Assembly (NCBI GenBank): GCA_964639335.1
Contig: CAZXCJ010000002.1
Span: forward strand, 1-48,664
Origin: JAIOTH01 sp964639335
Lineage (GTDB): Bacteria > Patescibacteriota > Patescibacteriia > UBA1558 > S5-K13
Direction: 5' to 3'
Length of the DNA: 48,664 nucleotides
Part shown: in pieces, positions 7,258-15,544 of the stretch
Layout: the number at the start of each line of letters is the position of its first letter
Numbering within the stretch: position 1 is the stretch's first letter
Translations under genes and position numbers: made by a program
Notes under the pieces: generated by a model
Database searches by the model: none
The model's input: the letters and a program-made list of their open reading frames with translations, nothing else
Told to the model about the DNA's origin: nothing

Positions 7258-8721
7258 ATGTTTGATGAAATTTTACAACAATCACCAGATAATTCTAACA
7301 ATCAACAATCTATTGAACAAAAAGATAGTAAATTAGTTCAAGAATACATAGAACCAACCCCAAAACAACCAGAAGGTGGGATTAAAGTAGAACAATTGCC
7401 GAAAATTGGAAAAAAGATAAAATCAAAATTATTGTTTTTAGTGATTATAGCTATCTCATTGATTATTTTAGGGGGAGGATATTTTTATTATGCAAAAGGA
7501 GAGGCCTTGTTATTAAGTAAAAATATGGAATGGAGGTGGGGTAATGAAACTGAAAATTATTATACAAAAAGTAGCTTGTTTTTAAAAATTAAAAATATTG
7601 ACTTGAAAAATCAATCTTCTAATGTTTTTTTAATGACTGATTCTATTCCAGAAAGTCTGCAATTAAATTTCAATTCTAATATTAAGAGTATAGAAAAAAA
7701 TGGAGAAGGTTTTTTAGCCTTAGAATTAGATATTGGTTCAAAATTAGATTTAGATTTGGATTTTAAAAAAATAGATCAAAATTTATATTTAAAACCTAAA
7801 ATTATTGGTTTAAGCGAGATTATTCCTTTTATTTCAATATCAGATATAGATTTAGAAGACGAGTGGATATTGTTAGAAATAGATGATCAAAATATTCCTT
7901 TATATGGTTTTAGTAAGGCAGGGCCAGATTCTTTAGAAGAGGTTTTAAATGAAAAAATTCCAATTTTTTTAGATAATTTAAAAAAGGAAAATATTTTTTC
8001 CATAGAAGAACCGCATGAGAATAAAATTTTAGAAGGAGCTAAGTTAAAAAAGGTTGGGTATTTTATAAAAGAATCTAAAATGGATGATTTTATATTTTTA
8101 TCAATAGATACATTTTCAGAAGATGAAGATAGGGCTTATGAGACAAAAAAGGAATTTATTGAAAGTAAAACAAAAAAACCAGAGGAATGGAAAAATATTA
8201 AGAATTTTATTCAAAATTTAAAGATCTCTTTGTGGATTGATAAACAAAATAAGATTATTAAAGGAATTGATTTTAATTTAAATAATTTTGAAGTTGATAC
8301 TAAAGATTTTGCAGCTGATATTGATTTAGAATTTAGTAATTTAATGGATGATATTGAAAAAACAGAAATTTTAGCTCCAAATAATCATATTTCTATGGAG
8401 GATTTTTTACAAAGTATGCAGGACTCTTTCGGTCTTAATTTAAATACTTCGATTAAGGAAAGTGCGGAATTGATTGATGGAGAAAATTTTAATAATAAAG
8501 ACTCAGATGGAGACGGGCTAACAGATTATATTGAACAGATTATAGGTACAGATATAAATAAGAAGGATACAGACGGAGACACCTATTTAGATTTAGAAGA
8601 AATAGTGGCAGGATATGATCCTTTGAGTGATGGTAAATTAGAATTGGAGATTTTAGATGCATATATTAAATTGATAGAAGATAATAAATTAAATAACAAT
8701 GTTAATAACATAGATAATTAG
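7258..8721 (+). CDS. membrane-anchored protein with C-terminal thrombospondin-type-3-like Ca repeats
   Basis: 487 residues. A polar N-terminal region (1-55, cytoplasmic by prediction) precedes one membrane span at about 59-79, then a large extracytoplasmic region rich in Asp, Glu, Lys and Ile without a known fold. Near the C terminus are two DxDxDG-type calcium motifs (KDSDGDGLTDYIE and KDTDGDTYLDLEE) of the kind found in thrombospondin type 3 / dockerin-like repeats. Its position before the pilus genes suggests a surface or pilus-associated role, but that is inference from location only. It probably forms a transcript from the promoter at 7161. Confidence 0.6.
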   Translation: MFDEILQQSPDNSNNQQSIEQKDSKLVQEYIEPTPKQPEGGIKVEQLPKIGKKIKSKLLFLVIIAISLIILGGGYFYYAKGEALLLSKNMEWRWGNETENYYTKSSLFLKIKNIDLKNQSSNVFLMTDSIPESLQLNFNSNIKSIEKNGEGFLALELDIGSKLDLDLDFKKIDQNLYLKPKIIGLSEIIPFISISDIDLEDEWILLEIDDQNIPLYGFSKAGPDSLEEVLNEKIPIFLDNLKKENIFSIEEPHENKILEGAKLKKVGYFIKESKMDDFIFLSIDTFSEDEDRAYETKKEFIESKTKKPEEWKNIKNFIQNLKISLWIDKQNKIIKGIDFNLNNFEVDTKDFAADIDLEFSNLMDDIEKTEILAPNNHISMEDFLQSMQDSFGLNLNTSIKESAELIDGENFNNKDSDGDGLTDYIEQIIGTDINKKDTDGDTYLDLEEIVAGYDPLSDGKLELEILDAYIKLIEDNKLNNNVNNIDN

Positions 8722-8782
8722 ATAATGAAAAATTAAATTTTAAATGATTAAAATAATAATTTTTTTCAATTTTATAATTAAT

Positions 8783-8794
8783 TTATGCTATAAT
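8783..8794 (+). promoter_or_regulatory. extended -10 promoter of the prepilin peptidase, leaderless
   Basis: TGCTATAAT with TATAAT at 8789-8794. The favoured ATG (8801) starts six bases later, so the message would have essentially no leader. The 25-base block 8778-8802 is identical to the block at 7150-7174. The -35 region is poor. Confidence 0.5.
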
Positions 8795-8800
8795 AAAGGT

Positions 8801-9562
8801 ATGTTTATCATACTTTTCTTTATTTTAGGCCTTATTTTTGGTAGTTTTATAAACTGCCTTGTTTATCGTTTAAAAGAAGAAAAAACAATAATGGGTCGTT
8901 CTTTTTGTCCTCAATGCGGACATAAATTGGGATTTTGGGATTTAATTCCTTTATTTTCTTTTATATTTTTGAAAAGAAAATGCAGATATTGTCAGAAAAA
9001 AATAGCCACACAGTATTTTTTAGCAGAATTAATCACTGGATTCATTTTCGCCTTAGGCTATTGGTTTTATTTTTTGAGCACATCTGCCAGTTTCAATTTT
9101 TTAGCCCTAGGTTTTTATTTAATTATTTCTGTTTTTTTATTAATTCTTTTTATATATGATTTTAAGTATTATTTAATACCAGATATTATTGTCTGGCCAG
9201 CCATCATTATTGCCCTGGGATTTAATTTATTATTAGGTTGGGAAATTGGTAATTTATTATTGGCTGGACTAATTGGCTTAGTTTTTTTTGGTTTTCAGTA
9301 TTTTATTTCCAAGGGCAAGTGGATAGGCGAGGGAGATATTTTATTAGGTATATTGGTGGGTTTTATAGTGGGTTGGCCCCAAATTTTATTAACTTTATTT
9401 ATTTCGTATATTTTGGGCAGTGTGATTGGAATTATTTTAATACTTTTTAAGAAAAAAAATTGGTCTAGTAAAATTTCCTTTGGTCCATTTTTAGTTTTAG
9501 GAACATGGATAAGTATTTTTTGGGGGGATTGTATTATTAAATGGTATTTTTCATTATACTAA
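8801..9562 (+). CDS. pilD: prepilin peptidase (type IV leader peptidase / N-methyltransferase)
   Basis: About 253 residues from the chosen start. It cleaves the leader of type IV prepilins and methylates the new N terminus in the membrane. The N-terminal methylase domain has FGSFINCLVYRL and two zinc pairs, CPQCG and CRYC. The catalytic aspartates of the aspartyl peptidase are in IYDFKYYLIPD and GEGDILLG. About seven to eight membrane spans are visible. An in-frame ATG at 8744 would add 19 residues, but it precedes the TATAAT box, and MFIILFFILGLIFGSF at 8801 is the family's normal start. Substrates are the pilin-like genes just downstream. Confidence 0.92.
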   Translation: MFIILFFILGLIFGSFINCLVYRLKEEKTIMGRSFCPQCGHKLGFWDLIPLFSFIFLKRKCRYCQKKIATQYFLAELITGFIFALGYWFYFLSTSASFNFLALGFYLIISVFLLILFIYDFKYYLIPDIIVWPAIIIALGFNLLLGWEIGNLLLAGLIGLVFFGFQYFISKGKWIGEGDILLGILVGFIVGWPQILLTLFISYILGSVIGIILILFKKKNWSSKISFGPFLVLGTWISIFWGDCIIKWYFSLY

Positions 9563-9576
9563 TATACGATGCTAAT

Positions 9577-9619
9577 ACCTGCCCGCCACTGGCTTCGCCA
9601 TAGGCGATGGCAGGCGGGT
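9577..9619. repeat. palindromic element between pilD and the pilin genes
   Basis: Outer arms ACCTGCCCGCCA and TGGCAGGCGGGT, with an inner TGGCTTCGCCA hairpin. A second copy of the same type, with the same outer arms and a different centre, lies at 36864-36908. The rest of the interval 9563-9756 is AT-rich with repeated ACTAATATACGATGCTAAT-like phrases. Confidence 0.7.
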
Positions 9620-9756
9620 ACGAATGTTACTAATGATACTAATATACAATGCTAATATACGAATTACGAATCAGATACTAATCCCGCAATAATTATATTA
9701 TAGATAGAGGTAGGATAATACTAATATTATACAAATTAAATTACATACTAATTATA

Positions 9757-10371
9757 ATGAAAATGCAGATGATTTTAATAAAAGGTAATCTAAATTCGGA
9801 TAATTCGGATAGAAATTCGGGTCATTCGGGCCGATTAAATAGCTTTACTTTAATAGAAATCTTGATTTCAATGGCTATTTTTATTGTTTTATTGCTTTTT
9901 GTCTTGGTTAATTATAATCACGGAGAAAATTCTAATAGTTTCCGTTTACAGGCTTTTGATTTAGAAGATTTAATTTATAGTGTTCAAAATATGGCTTTAA
10001 CTGGTCAAAAAATTGATAATGAAATTCCCGACAACTATGGCATAAATTTTACTTTAGATAATAATACCTATACTATTTTTGGTGATTTGAATGATAATGA
10101 AATTTATGATTCGGGCACCGACTCAATTTATAGTAGTGGCAGCTTGTACAATAATATTGAATTTTCTGAGAATGAAATTACTTGTGAATCTGAGGAGGAT
10201 CCAGATTCCTACGATATTGTTTTTATTCCACCCCAGCCAGAAATGATTATAAACAATAATGAGGATAATAATGAATGCAATTTATCAATTATTAGTAATA
10301 ATGTGGACGGCAGATGGGATATATTTTTTGATGCCATTACCCAAAGAGTTTGGATTAATTTTGAAGAATAA
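9757..10371 (+). CDS. type IV prepilin-like protein (minor pilin / pseudopilin)
   Basis: 204 residues. The leader ends RLNS and the mature N terminus is FTLIEILISMAIFIVLL, with Glu at +5 as in type IV pilins, forming the hydrophobic helix that packs the filament. The globular part is Asn/Asp rich. The exact start is uncertain because ATG codons occur at three nearby positions and the leader is unusually long with repetitive Asn-Ser-Asp. It is the first of four similar genes (to 13019) that probably form one operon, with the next gene two bases after its stop. Confidence 0.8.
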   Translation: MKMQMILIKGNLNSDNSDRNSGHSGRLNSFTLIEILISMAIFIVLLLFVLVNYNHGENSNSFRLQAFDLEDLIYSVQNMALTGQKIDNEIPDNYGINFTLDNNTYTIFGDLNDNEIYDSGTDSIYSSGSLYNNIEFSENEITCESEEDPDSYDIVFIPPQPEMIINNNEDNNECNLSIISNNVDGRWDIFFDAITQRVWINFEE

Positions 10372-10373
10372 TT

Positions 10374-11042
10374 ATGTTTTTATTATTTAAAAAAAGAAAT
10401 TATAAGTCCCAGGGCATAATAGAATCCTTAGTGGCCATAACCGTAGTAGTGGTTGGTTTGGTTTCAGTTTTAACTTTAGCAGTTTTTAATTTAAGAGTGC
10501 AGGTTTATAGCCACGATATGTTAATCGCCACTAATTTAGCCAAAGAGGGCATTGAAGTTGTTCGCAGTATTCGGGATACTAATTGGATGAATGGTGACGA
10601 CTGGGATCAGGGTTTGATAACCGAGTATGATAATCCTGTTAGCGAAGAAAGGGGTTTTTTATTTAGAAATGGATCTGTTTGGGAGGGGGAGGATGATGAA
10701 TATTTTATAGAGGATATTGGTTGTTCTTGGGAAGAATGTGTTATTTCTGATGATTTAGCTAGATTATATTTAAAATCTTTAGATGATAAAATTCTATATG
10801 ATCAATCGGGCTTTATGAGTCCTTTAGAATTTGTAGCTACTAAATTTTATCGAGTAGTTTTTGTAAATGAGATATGTTTGGATGATAGTAATCAAGAATA
10901 TATTTTAACAGTTTACAATCAACATTGTGAAGATTTTACTGATGAAAAGATTGGATTTCAAATAAAGTCAAAAGTCGGTTGGTATGATAAAGACATTATG
11001 AGGACCGTAGAGGCAGAAGAATGGATTTATAATTGGAGATAA
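10374..11042 (+). CDS. PilV-like minor prepilin
   Basis: 222 residues. A short leader ends SQG, followed by IIESLVAITVVVVGLVSVL, the pattern of PilV/PulI-type minor pilins with Glu at +3/+4. After the helix comes NLAKEGIEVVRSIRD, a conserved phrase of this group. The C-terminal domain has Trp- and Cys-containing segments that may form disulfides. It would be processed by the prepilin peptidase encoded just upstream and placed at the pilus tip or base. Confidence 0.75.
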   Translation: MFLLFKKRNYKSQGIIESLVAITVVVVGLVSVLTLAVFNLRVQVYSHDMLIATNLAKEGIEVVRSIRDTNWMNGDDWDQGLITEYDNPVSEERGFLFRNGSVWEGEDDEYFIEDIGCSWEECVISDDLARLYLKSLDDKILYDQSGFMSPLEFVATKFYRVVFVNEICLDDSNQEYILTVYNQHCEDFTDEKIGFQIKSKVGWYDKDIMRTVEAEEWIYNWR

Positions 11043-11084
11043 GAGATACTAATGATACAAATAATTATAATGCTAGTGAATTAT

Positions 11085-11235
11085 TCTCCCCCTCCTCCCC
11101 TTAATAAGGGGAGGTGTCCCGCGGATGCGGGACGGAGGGGTAGGGGAGACACAGCCTGCCTGCGCGTAGCAGAAGCTACGCTTCGGTCGCCGACGTGCCA
11201 AAGCCACTTTGGCGACGGCACGCGAAGGTAGGAGG
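11085..11235. repeat. composite palindromic repeats splitting the pilin operon
   Basis: Two elements lie side by side. 11085-11150 (CCCCTCCTCCCCTTAATAAGG...) is the reverse complement of 27178-27245. 11155-11232 (CCTGCCTGCGCGTAGCAG...GGCACGCGAAGGTAGG) matches, inverted, 38080-38165, and a shorter part of it recurs near 27283-27313. The GC-rich block contrasts sharply with the AT-rich genes on either side. Confidence 0.85.
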
Positions 11236-11282
11236 GGTTATTTGTACGAATGGTACGAATTTAAAACAATTAAATATTAAAA

Positions 11283-11876
11283 ATGGTAGAAATAAGTTTC
11301 AAAAATTGCAATTCGGGTCGATTAAAAGCTTTTACTCTTTTAGAAATGATAATTGCTACGGCATTATTTTTAACGGCCATGACCATGTCTATTGGGATTT
11401 TTATTGCTACCATGAATGCTAATAATAAAATTACCAGAATCCAAGATGTAGAGAATGAGGCCAGATATATTTTAGAAATGATATCTAAAGAGGTGAGGTT
11501 GGGTACAATCAATTATGATTATTATAAAATTATTTATGGAGATACTTTTGAAAATCCCGCATCTATATTATCAATTGTAGATGCTGCTGACGATGTTAGC
11601 TATTTTGCTTTAAATGGAGATGAGAATAGTTCGGGAATAATTCAGCTTAGTTTAGATGGGGGAGATAATTGGAGCAATTTAACTACTGACAGTATTCAAG
11701 TTCAATCTTTGGATTTTTATTTAATACCAGAAACCAATCCTTATGCCGGAGATGCAAGCAATATTAAACAGCCATTAGTATTGGTGTATTTAAGCGCTAA
11801 TTATAATAGAGATGGAGAGATGGATGGAAAAATTGATATTCAAACCGCTATTAGTTCCAGAATATATAAAAAATAG
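11283..11876 (+). CDS. PilW-like minor prepilin
   Basis: 197 residues. Leader ending GRLKA, then FTLLEMIIATALFLTAMTMS with Glu at +5. The downstream EARYILEMISKEVRLGTINY is typical of PilW/PulJ-type pseudopilins. It is separated from the preceding pilin gene by the repeat block at 11085-11235 and followed after three bases by the fourth gene, so the operon order PilV-, PilW-, PilX-like is kept. Confidence 0.75.
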   Translation: MVEISFKNCNSGRLKAFTLLEMIIATALFLTAMTMSIGIFIATMNANNKITRIQDVENEARYILEMISKEVRLGTINYDYYKIIYGDTFENPASILSIVDAADDVSYFALNGDENSSGIIQLSLDGGDNWSNLTTDSIQVQSLDFYLIPETNPYAGDASNIKQPLVLVYLSANYNRDGEMDGKIDIQTAISSRIYKK

Positions 11877-11879
11877 TTT

Positions 11880-13019
11880 ATGAAAATTTTTAATAAAAAT
11901 CGAGAGGCCTCTACAATTTTAGTATCACTTTTAATTATGTCGGTAGTCCTTTCTAGCGCTCTTTATATCAATGTTATATCTTTACGACAAATGAGGCAGT
12001 CCAATAATATAGACAATTCTATTATGGCTTTTTATGCGGCTGAAAGCGGAAACGAACAGGCGGTTTATTATATTAGAAAAATGGAAGATTTAGATGTGGG
12101 GGAATTAGCAATAGGACATTCTATTAGCGGACCAGATAATTTAGTAGAAAGGGTAGTTACTGATGAATTGCCAAGTATTAATATTGGTTTGAAAAAAAAT
12201 GAATTTTACCAAATAGATATTTTTGATCAAGAAGACCTTGGATCAATAAGTGATTTAAGTACTTTGTCTATAGAATGGGATTCTGACTGCGGTGCGGATT
12301 CTTGGATAGAATTAACTATCAATGAGTGGGAAACAGCAGGAAATGTGGATTGGGGCGTTGGTGAATATCAAGAAGCCCATATTAAAAAATGCCTTTTAAA
12401 CCCACCAGATGAACCAAATACATTTCCAATTATAATAGGCGATGGAAGTGCATGTATTGATTTTAATCCTAATAATGCCTATCAGTTTAGATTTAAGGCC
12501 CTTTATTGTGATGTTAGTAATCTAAATATTGGCGCCAAAAAGGATGATGGTAGCGTTTTACCTTTTAAAAATATTTATAATTCTCTAAGCATTGGAGAAT
12601 ATCCTTTGGATGGAGAAGAAGCCAGTCGGCAGGCCCTCAGAGTTAGTTTGAGAAAATTTAGTCCATTGTCTGGTTTATTTGATTATGTAATTTTTTCAGA
12701 AAAATCTTTAGTTAAAGATATTGAGGCCTATACAGGCGGATGGTTTACAGAAAATTTATTTATTGCTACTAATAATTTGCCCAACGGGGTTATTGGAGAA
12801 AATTATAATTATACAGTAACTGCGGTTAATGGTATTCCGCCTTATATTTGGGATTTATCAGGAACTTATCCATTGGGATTTGATATTGATGAAATTACGG
12901 GCACTTTAAGCGGAAACGTTGGGACTAGTCCAGTAACTTATACCCTTATAATATCGGTAGAAGATTCAGAGCTTAATGTTGATGAAAAAATCTTATTTTT
13001 AGAAGTAGTGGGGGAATGA
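11880..13019 (+). CDS. PilX-like pilus protein with a C-terminal Ig-like domain
   Basis: 379 residues. The N terminus (REASTILVSLLIMSVVLSSALYIN) resembles PilX: a hydrophobic helix without the classic cleavage motif, followed by FYAAESGNEQAVYYIRK, a hallmark phrase. Residues about 290-379 (LPNGVIGENYNYTVTAVNGIPPY...GTLSGNVG) match putative Ig / cadherin-like He_PIG domains seen in adhesins. It may cap the pilus and present an adhesive domain. It is the last gene of the set. The fusion of a PilX-like stalk with an Ig domain is inferred from these motifs, not tested by search. Confidence 0.7.
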   Translation: MKIFNKNREASTILVSLLIMSVVLSSALYINVISLRQMRQSNNIDNSIMAFYAAESGNEQAVYYIRKMEDLDVGELAIGHSISGPDNLVERVVTDELPSINIGLKKNEFYQIDIFDQEDLGSISDLSTLSIEWDSDCGADSWIELTINEWETAGNVDWGVGEYQEAHIKKCLLNPPDEPNTFPIIIGDGSACIDFNPNNAYQFRFKALYCDVSNLNIGAKKDDGSVLPFKNIYNSLSIGEYPLDGEEASRQALRVSLRKFSPLSGLFDYVIFSEKSLVKDIEAYTGGWFTENLFIATNNLPNGVIGENYNYTVTAVNGIPPYIWDLSGTYPLGFDIDEITGTLSGNVGTSPVTYTLIISVEDSELNVDEKILFLEVVGE

Positions 13020-13026
13020 TTATGAA

Positions 13027-13127
13027 CCCCGTTAGATAAGATAAACAATTGATACAAAATTAAATTAATGAGATTTATTATGAAAATTTATATAAGGAAA
13101 TTTAAAAAAATAATTTATCTAACGGGG
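13027..13127. repeat. inverted-repeat element (CCCCGTTAGA family) ending at the ligA start codon
   Basis: Perfect 13-bp terminal inverted repeats: CCCCGTTAGATAA (13027-13039) and TTATCTAACGGGG (13115-13127), total 101 bp. The right arm's last G is the first base of the ligA GTG start. The interior shares ATACAAAATTAAATTAA with the 99-bp element at 30160-30258, which covers the start of the DGR target gene. Confidence 0.85.
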
Positions 13128-15115
13128 TGAATAAAAAAGATACAAAATTAAGAATAGAAAAATTAAAAAAAGAAATAGAACATCATCGTTATCTTTATCA
13201 TGTTTTAGATCAACAGGAAATAAGCGACCCAGCCCTAGATTCTTTAAAAAAAGAATTAGCAGATTTAGAGCAGAAATTTCCAGATTTACAAACAATAGAT
13301 TCGCCAACTTTAAGAGTTAGCGGCCAGGCATTGGATAAATTTGAAAAAGTGAAGCACAAATTTTTAGTTTTATCTTTGCAGGATGTTTTTTCTGTTGAAG
13401 AATTAAAAGATTGGCAGGAAAGAAATGAAAAAATAGCTTCAGGAAATTATGATTATTTCTGCGAATTAAAATTAGACGGATTAACTATTGTTTTAAATTA
13501 TGAAAAAGGTATTTTAAAAACAGCGGCCACCAGAGGAGATGGAAAAATTGGAGAAGAAGTGACTAGCAATATCAGAACTATAGAAAGCATCCCATTGAAA
13601 TTAAGGCATCATAAATATCAAATTCCGGATTTTTTAAGCATCAGGGGTGAGGTTTTATTAACAAAAAAATATTTTAATAAGGTAAATAAGCAGAGAATAA
13701 AAGAGGGGCTGGAGCCCTTTGCTAATCCGCGTAATATTGCAGCTGGCAGTATTAGGCAATTAAACCCTCGTATTACTGCCCAAAGAGAATTAATATATTT
13801 TGCTTATGACATTAAAGAAGATATAGGGCAAAAGACCCATGAAGAAGTACATGAAATTTTAAAAGATTTTGGCTTTAAAATTAATCCGCATAATGAGTAT
13901 TGTCCGCATATCGGAGCAGCAGCTGTTTATTTACAAAAATGGGAAAAGAAAAGAAAAAATTTGGATTATTTAACAGATGGAGCAGTAATAGTAGTGAATG
14001 ATATTGGATTAGAAAAAAAATTGGGCAATATCGGCAAATCAGAAAGATGGATGATTGCTTATAAATTCCCGCCGGAGCAAGTCACTTCGCGAGTTAAAGA
14101 TATTATTGTTCAGGTTGGCCGAACCGGGGCCTTAACGCCAGTAGCAATTTTAGAGCCCCACAAATTAGCTGGCAGTTTGGTTTCCCGGGCTACTTTGCAT
14201 AATTTTGATGAAATAGCCAGATTAGATGTCAAAATAGGAGATACAGTAATTATTCAAAAAGCCGGAGATATTATTCCAGAAGTCGTTAAAGTTTTAAAAC
14301 GGCTGAGAACTGGCCAGGAAAAAAGAGTTTCTATTCCACAAAAATGTCCAGTTTGTAATTATCCTATTACCAAAAAAGAAGGAGAGGTTAATTATTATTG
14401 TTCTAATAAAAATTGTTATGCCATTCAAAAGCAGAATATAATTCATTTTGTTTCTAAGCGAGCTTTCAATATTGAGGGCCTTGGGAAGAAAATAGTTGAA
14501 CAATTAATGGAGGCCAATTTAATAGAGGACGCGGCTGATATATTTAAATTAAAAGAAGGCGATCTTTTGCCCTTGGAAAGATTTGCCAATAAATCAGCTG
14601 AAAATTTAATACTAGCCATAGAGCAGAGTAAAAAAATAGATTTAGATAGATTTATATATGCTTTAGGAATTCGGCACGTAGGAGATGAAACTAGTATTAT
14701 TTTGGCCCGTAGATTTGGCTCTTTAGAAAGGCTGACAAAGGCTCGAGCAGAAGATTTTGAGGATATTCATGATATAGGTTCTAAGGTAGCTCAAAGTTTA
14801 GAAGATTTTTTTCATAAAAATAAAAATATAAAATTAGTTCAAGAACTGTTAGATTTAGGAGTTCAACCCGGTAAATTAAAAATTAAAAGCCAAAAATTGA
14901 AAGACAAAATTTTCGTTTTAACAGGCAGTCTAGAAAATTTGACTCGTGAGCAGGCCAAAAATATTATTAGAGAATTAGGCGGCAAAGTTTCTTCTTCGGT
15001 CAGCAAAAGAGTTGATTATTTATTATTAGGAAGTGAGCCGGGTTCTAAATATGAGCAGGCCCAAAAATTAAATGTGCAGATGATTTCTGAGCAAGATTTT
15101 AAAAAAATGATTTAA
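13127..15115 (+). CDS. ligA: NAD-dependent DNA ligase
   Basis: 662 residues, normal length. It seals nicks during replication and repair using NAD. The N-terminal Ia domain begins HHRYLYHVLDQQEISD. The adenylation lysine is in CELKLDG (K115). The OB fold, a four-Cys zinc finger (CPVC...CSNKNC), helix-hairpin-helix motifs and a C-terminal BRCT domain (KLKDKIFVLTGSLENLTREQAK) follow in order. The GTG start is the only usable one, because an in-frame TAA lies 22 bases upstream and no ATG intervenes. The start lies on the edge of an inverted-repeat element, so the native promoter and ribosome-binding site may have been displaced. Confidence 0.95.
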   Translation: MNKKDTKLRIEKLKKEIEHHRYLYHVLDQQEISDPALDSLKKELADLEQKFPDLQTIDSPTLRVSGQALDKFEKVKHKFLVLSLQDVFSVEELKDWQERNEKIASGNYDYFCELKLDGLTIVLNYEKGILKTAATRGDGKIGEEVTSNIRTIESIPLKLRHHKYQIPDFLSIRGEVLLTKKYFNKVNKQRIKEGLEPFANPRNIAAGSIRQLNPRITAQRELIYFAYDIKEDIGQKTHEEVHEILKDFGFKINPHNEYCPHIGAAAVYLQKWEKKRKNLDYLTDGAVIVVNDIGLEKKLGNIGKSERWMIAYKFPPEQVTSRVKDIIVQVGRTGALTPVAILEPHKLAGSLVSRATLHNFDEIARLDVKIGDTVIIQKAGDIIPEVVKVLKRLRTGQEKRVSIPQKCPVCNYPITKKEGEVNYYCSNKNCYAIQKQNIIHFVSKRAFNIEGLGKKIVEQLMEANLIEDAADIFKLKEGDLLPLERFANKSAENLILAIEQSKKIDLDRFIYALGIRHVGDETSIILARRFGSLERLTKARAEDFEDIHDIGSKVAQSLEDFFHKNKNIKLVQELLDLGVQPGKLKIKSQKLKDKIFVLTGSLENLTREQAKNIIRELGGKVSSSVSKRVDYLLLGSEPGSKYEQAQKLNVQMISEQDFKKMI

Positions 15116-15146
15116 AGAAGATTGGTTTTTATGCTAAAGTTAAAAT

Positions 15147-15449
15147 ATGTTAAAAAAAGATTTATCTTCCGTATCCTTGATGAAGGAAGAAGACATTCAA
15201 AAATTAGCTAAATTATCGCGGATTGAATTAAAATCCAAGGACATTAAAGAATTCAGTAAACAATTGAGCAGTATTTTAGATTATGTTAATAAAATCCAAA
15301 ATTATAAATTTTCCGCAATTAAATCAAACGAAAACCAAAAGATCCCAGATTTAAGAAAAGATGAAATTAAAAAATTTGACGGACAGGGAATTATTAAACA
15401 ATTTAGCGAGCAAGAAAGAAAATTATTAAGAGTTAAAAAGATACTGTAG
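15147..15449 (+). CDS. gatC: Asp/Glu-tRNA(Asn/Gln) amidotransferase subunit C
   Basis: 100 residues, the usual size. EEDIQKLAKLSRIELKSKDIKEFSKQLSSILDYVNKI matches GatC, the small subunit that stabilises the GatAB complex converting Glu-tRNA(Gln) (and Asp-tRNA(Asn)) to the amide. It is followed by gatA after 95 nt containing a hairpin repeat. gatB is not in the window, so the operon is split or gatB is elsewhere. Confidence 0.9.
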   Translation: MLKKDLSSVSLMKEEDIQKLAKLSRIELKSKDIKEFSKQLSSILDYVNKIQNYKFSAIKSNENQKIPDLRKDEIKKFDGQGIIKQFSEQERKLLRVKKIL

Positions 15450-15470
15450 GCATTAGGCGATAGTCGTTAG

Positions 15471-15526
15471 GCAATAGCCCGCCTTAATTTTTATAAAATT
15501 ATGGCGGGTAGGCGCTATTCCTATTG
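15471..15526. repeat. hairpin repeat between gatC and gatA
   Basis: AATAGCCCGCC pairs with GGCGGGTAGGCGCTATT around an AT-rich centre (AATTTTTATAAAATT, itself nearly palindromic). It is followed by short ACTATTGACTAATAACTAATGACT repeats up to the gatA start. Confidence 0.6.
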
Positions 15527-15544
15527 ACTATTGACTAATAACTA

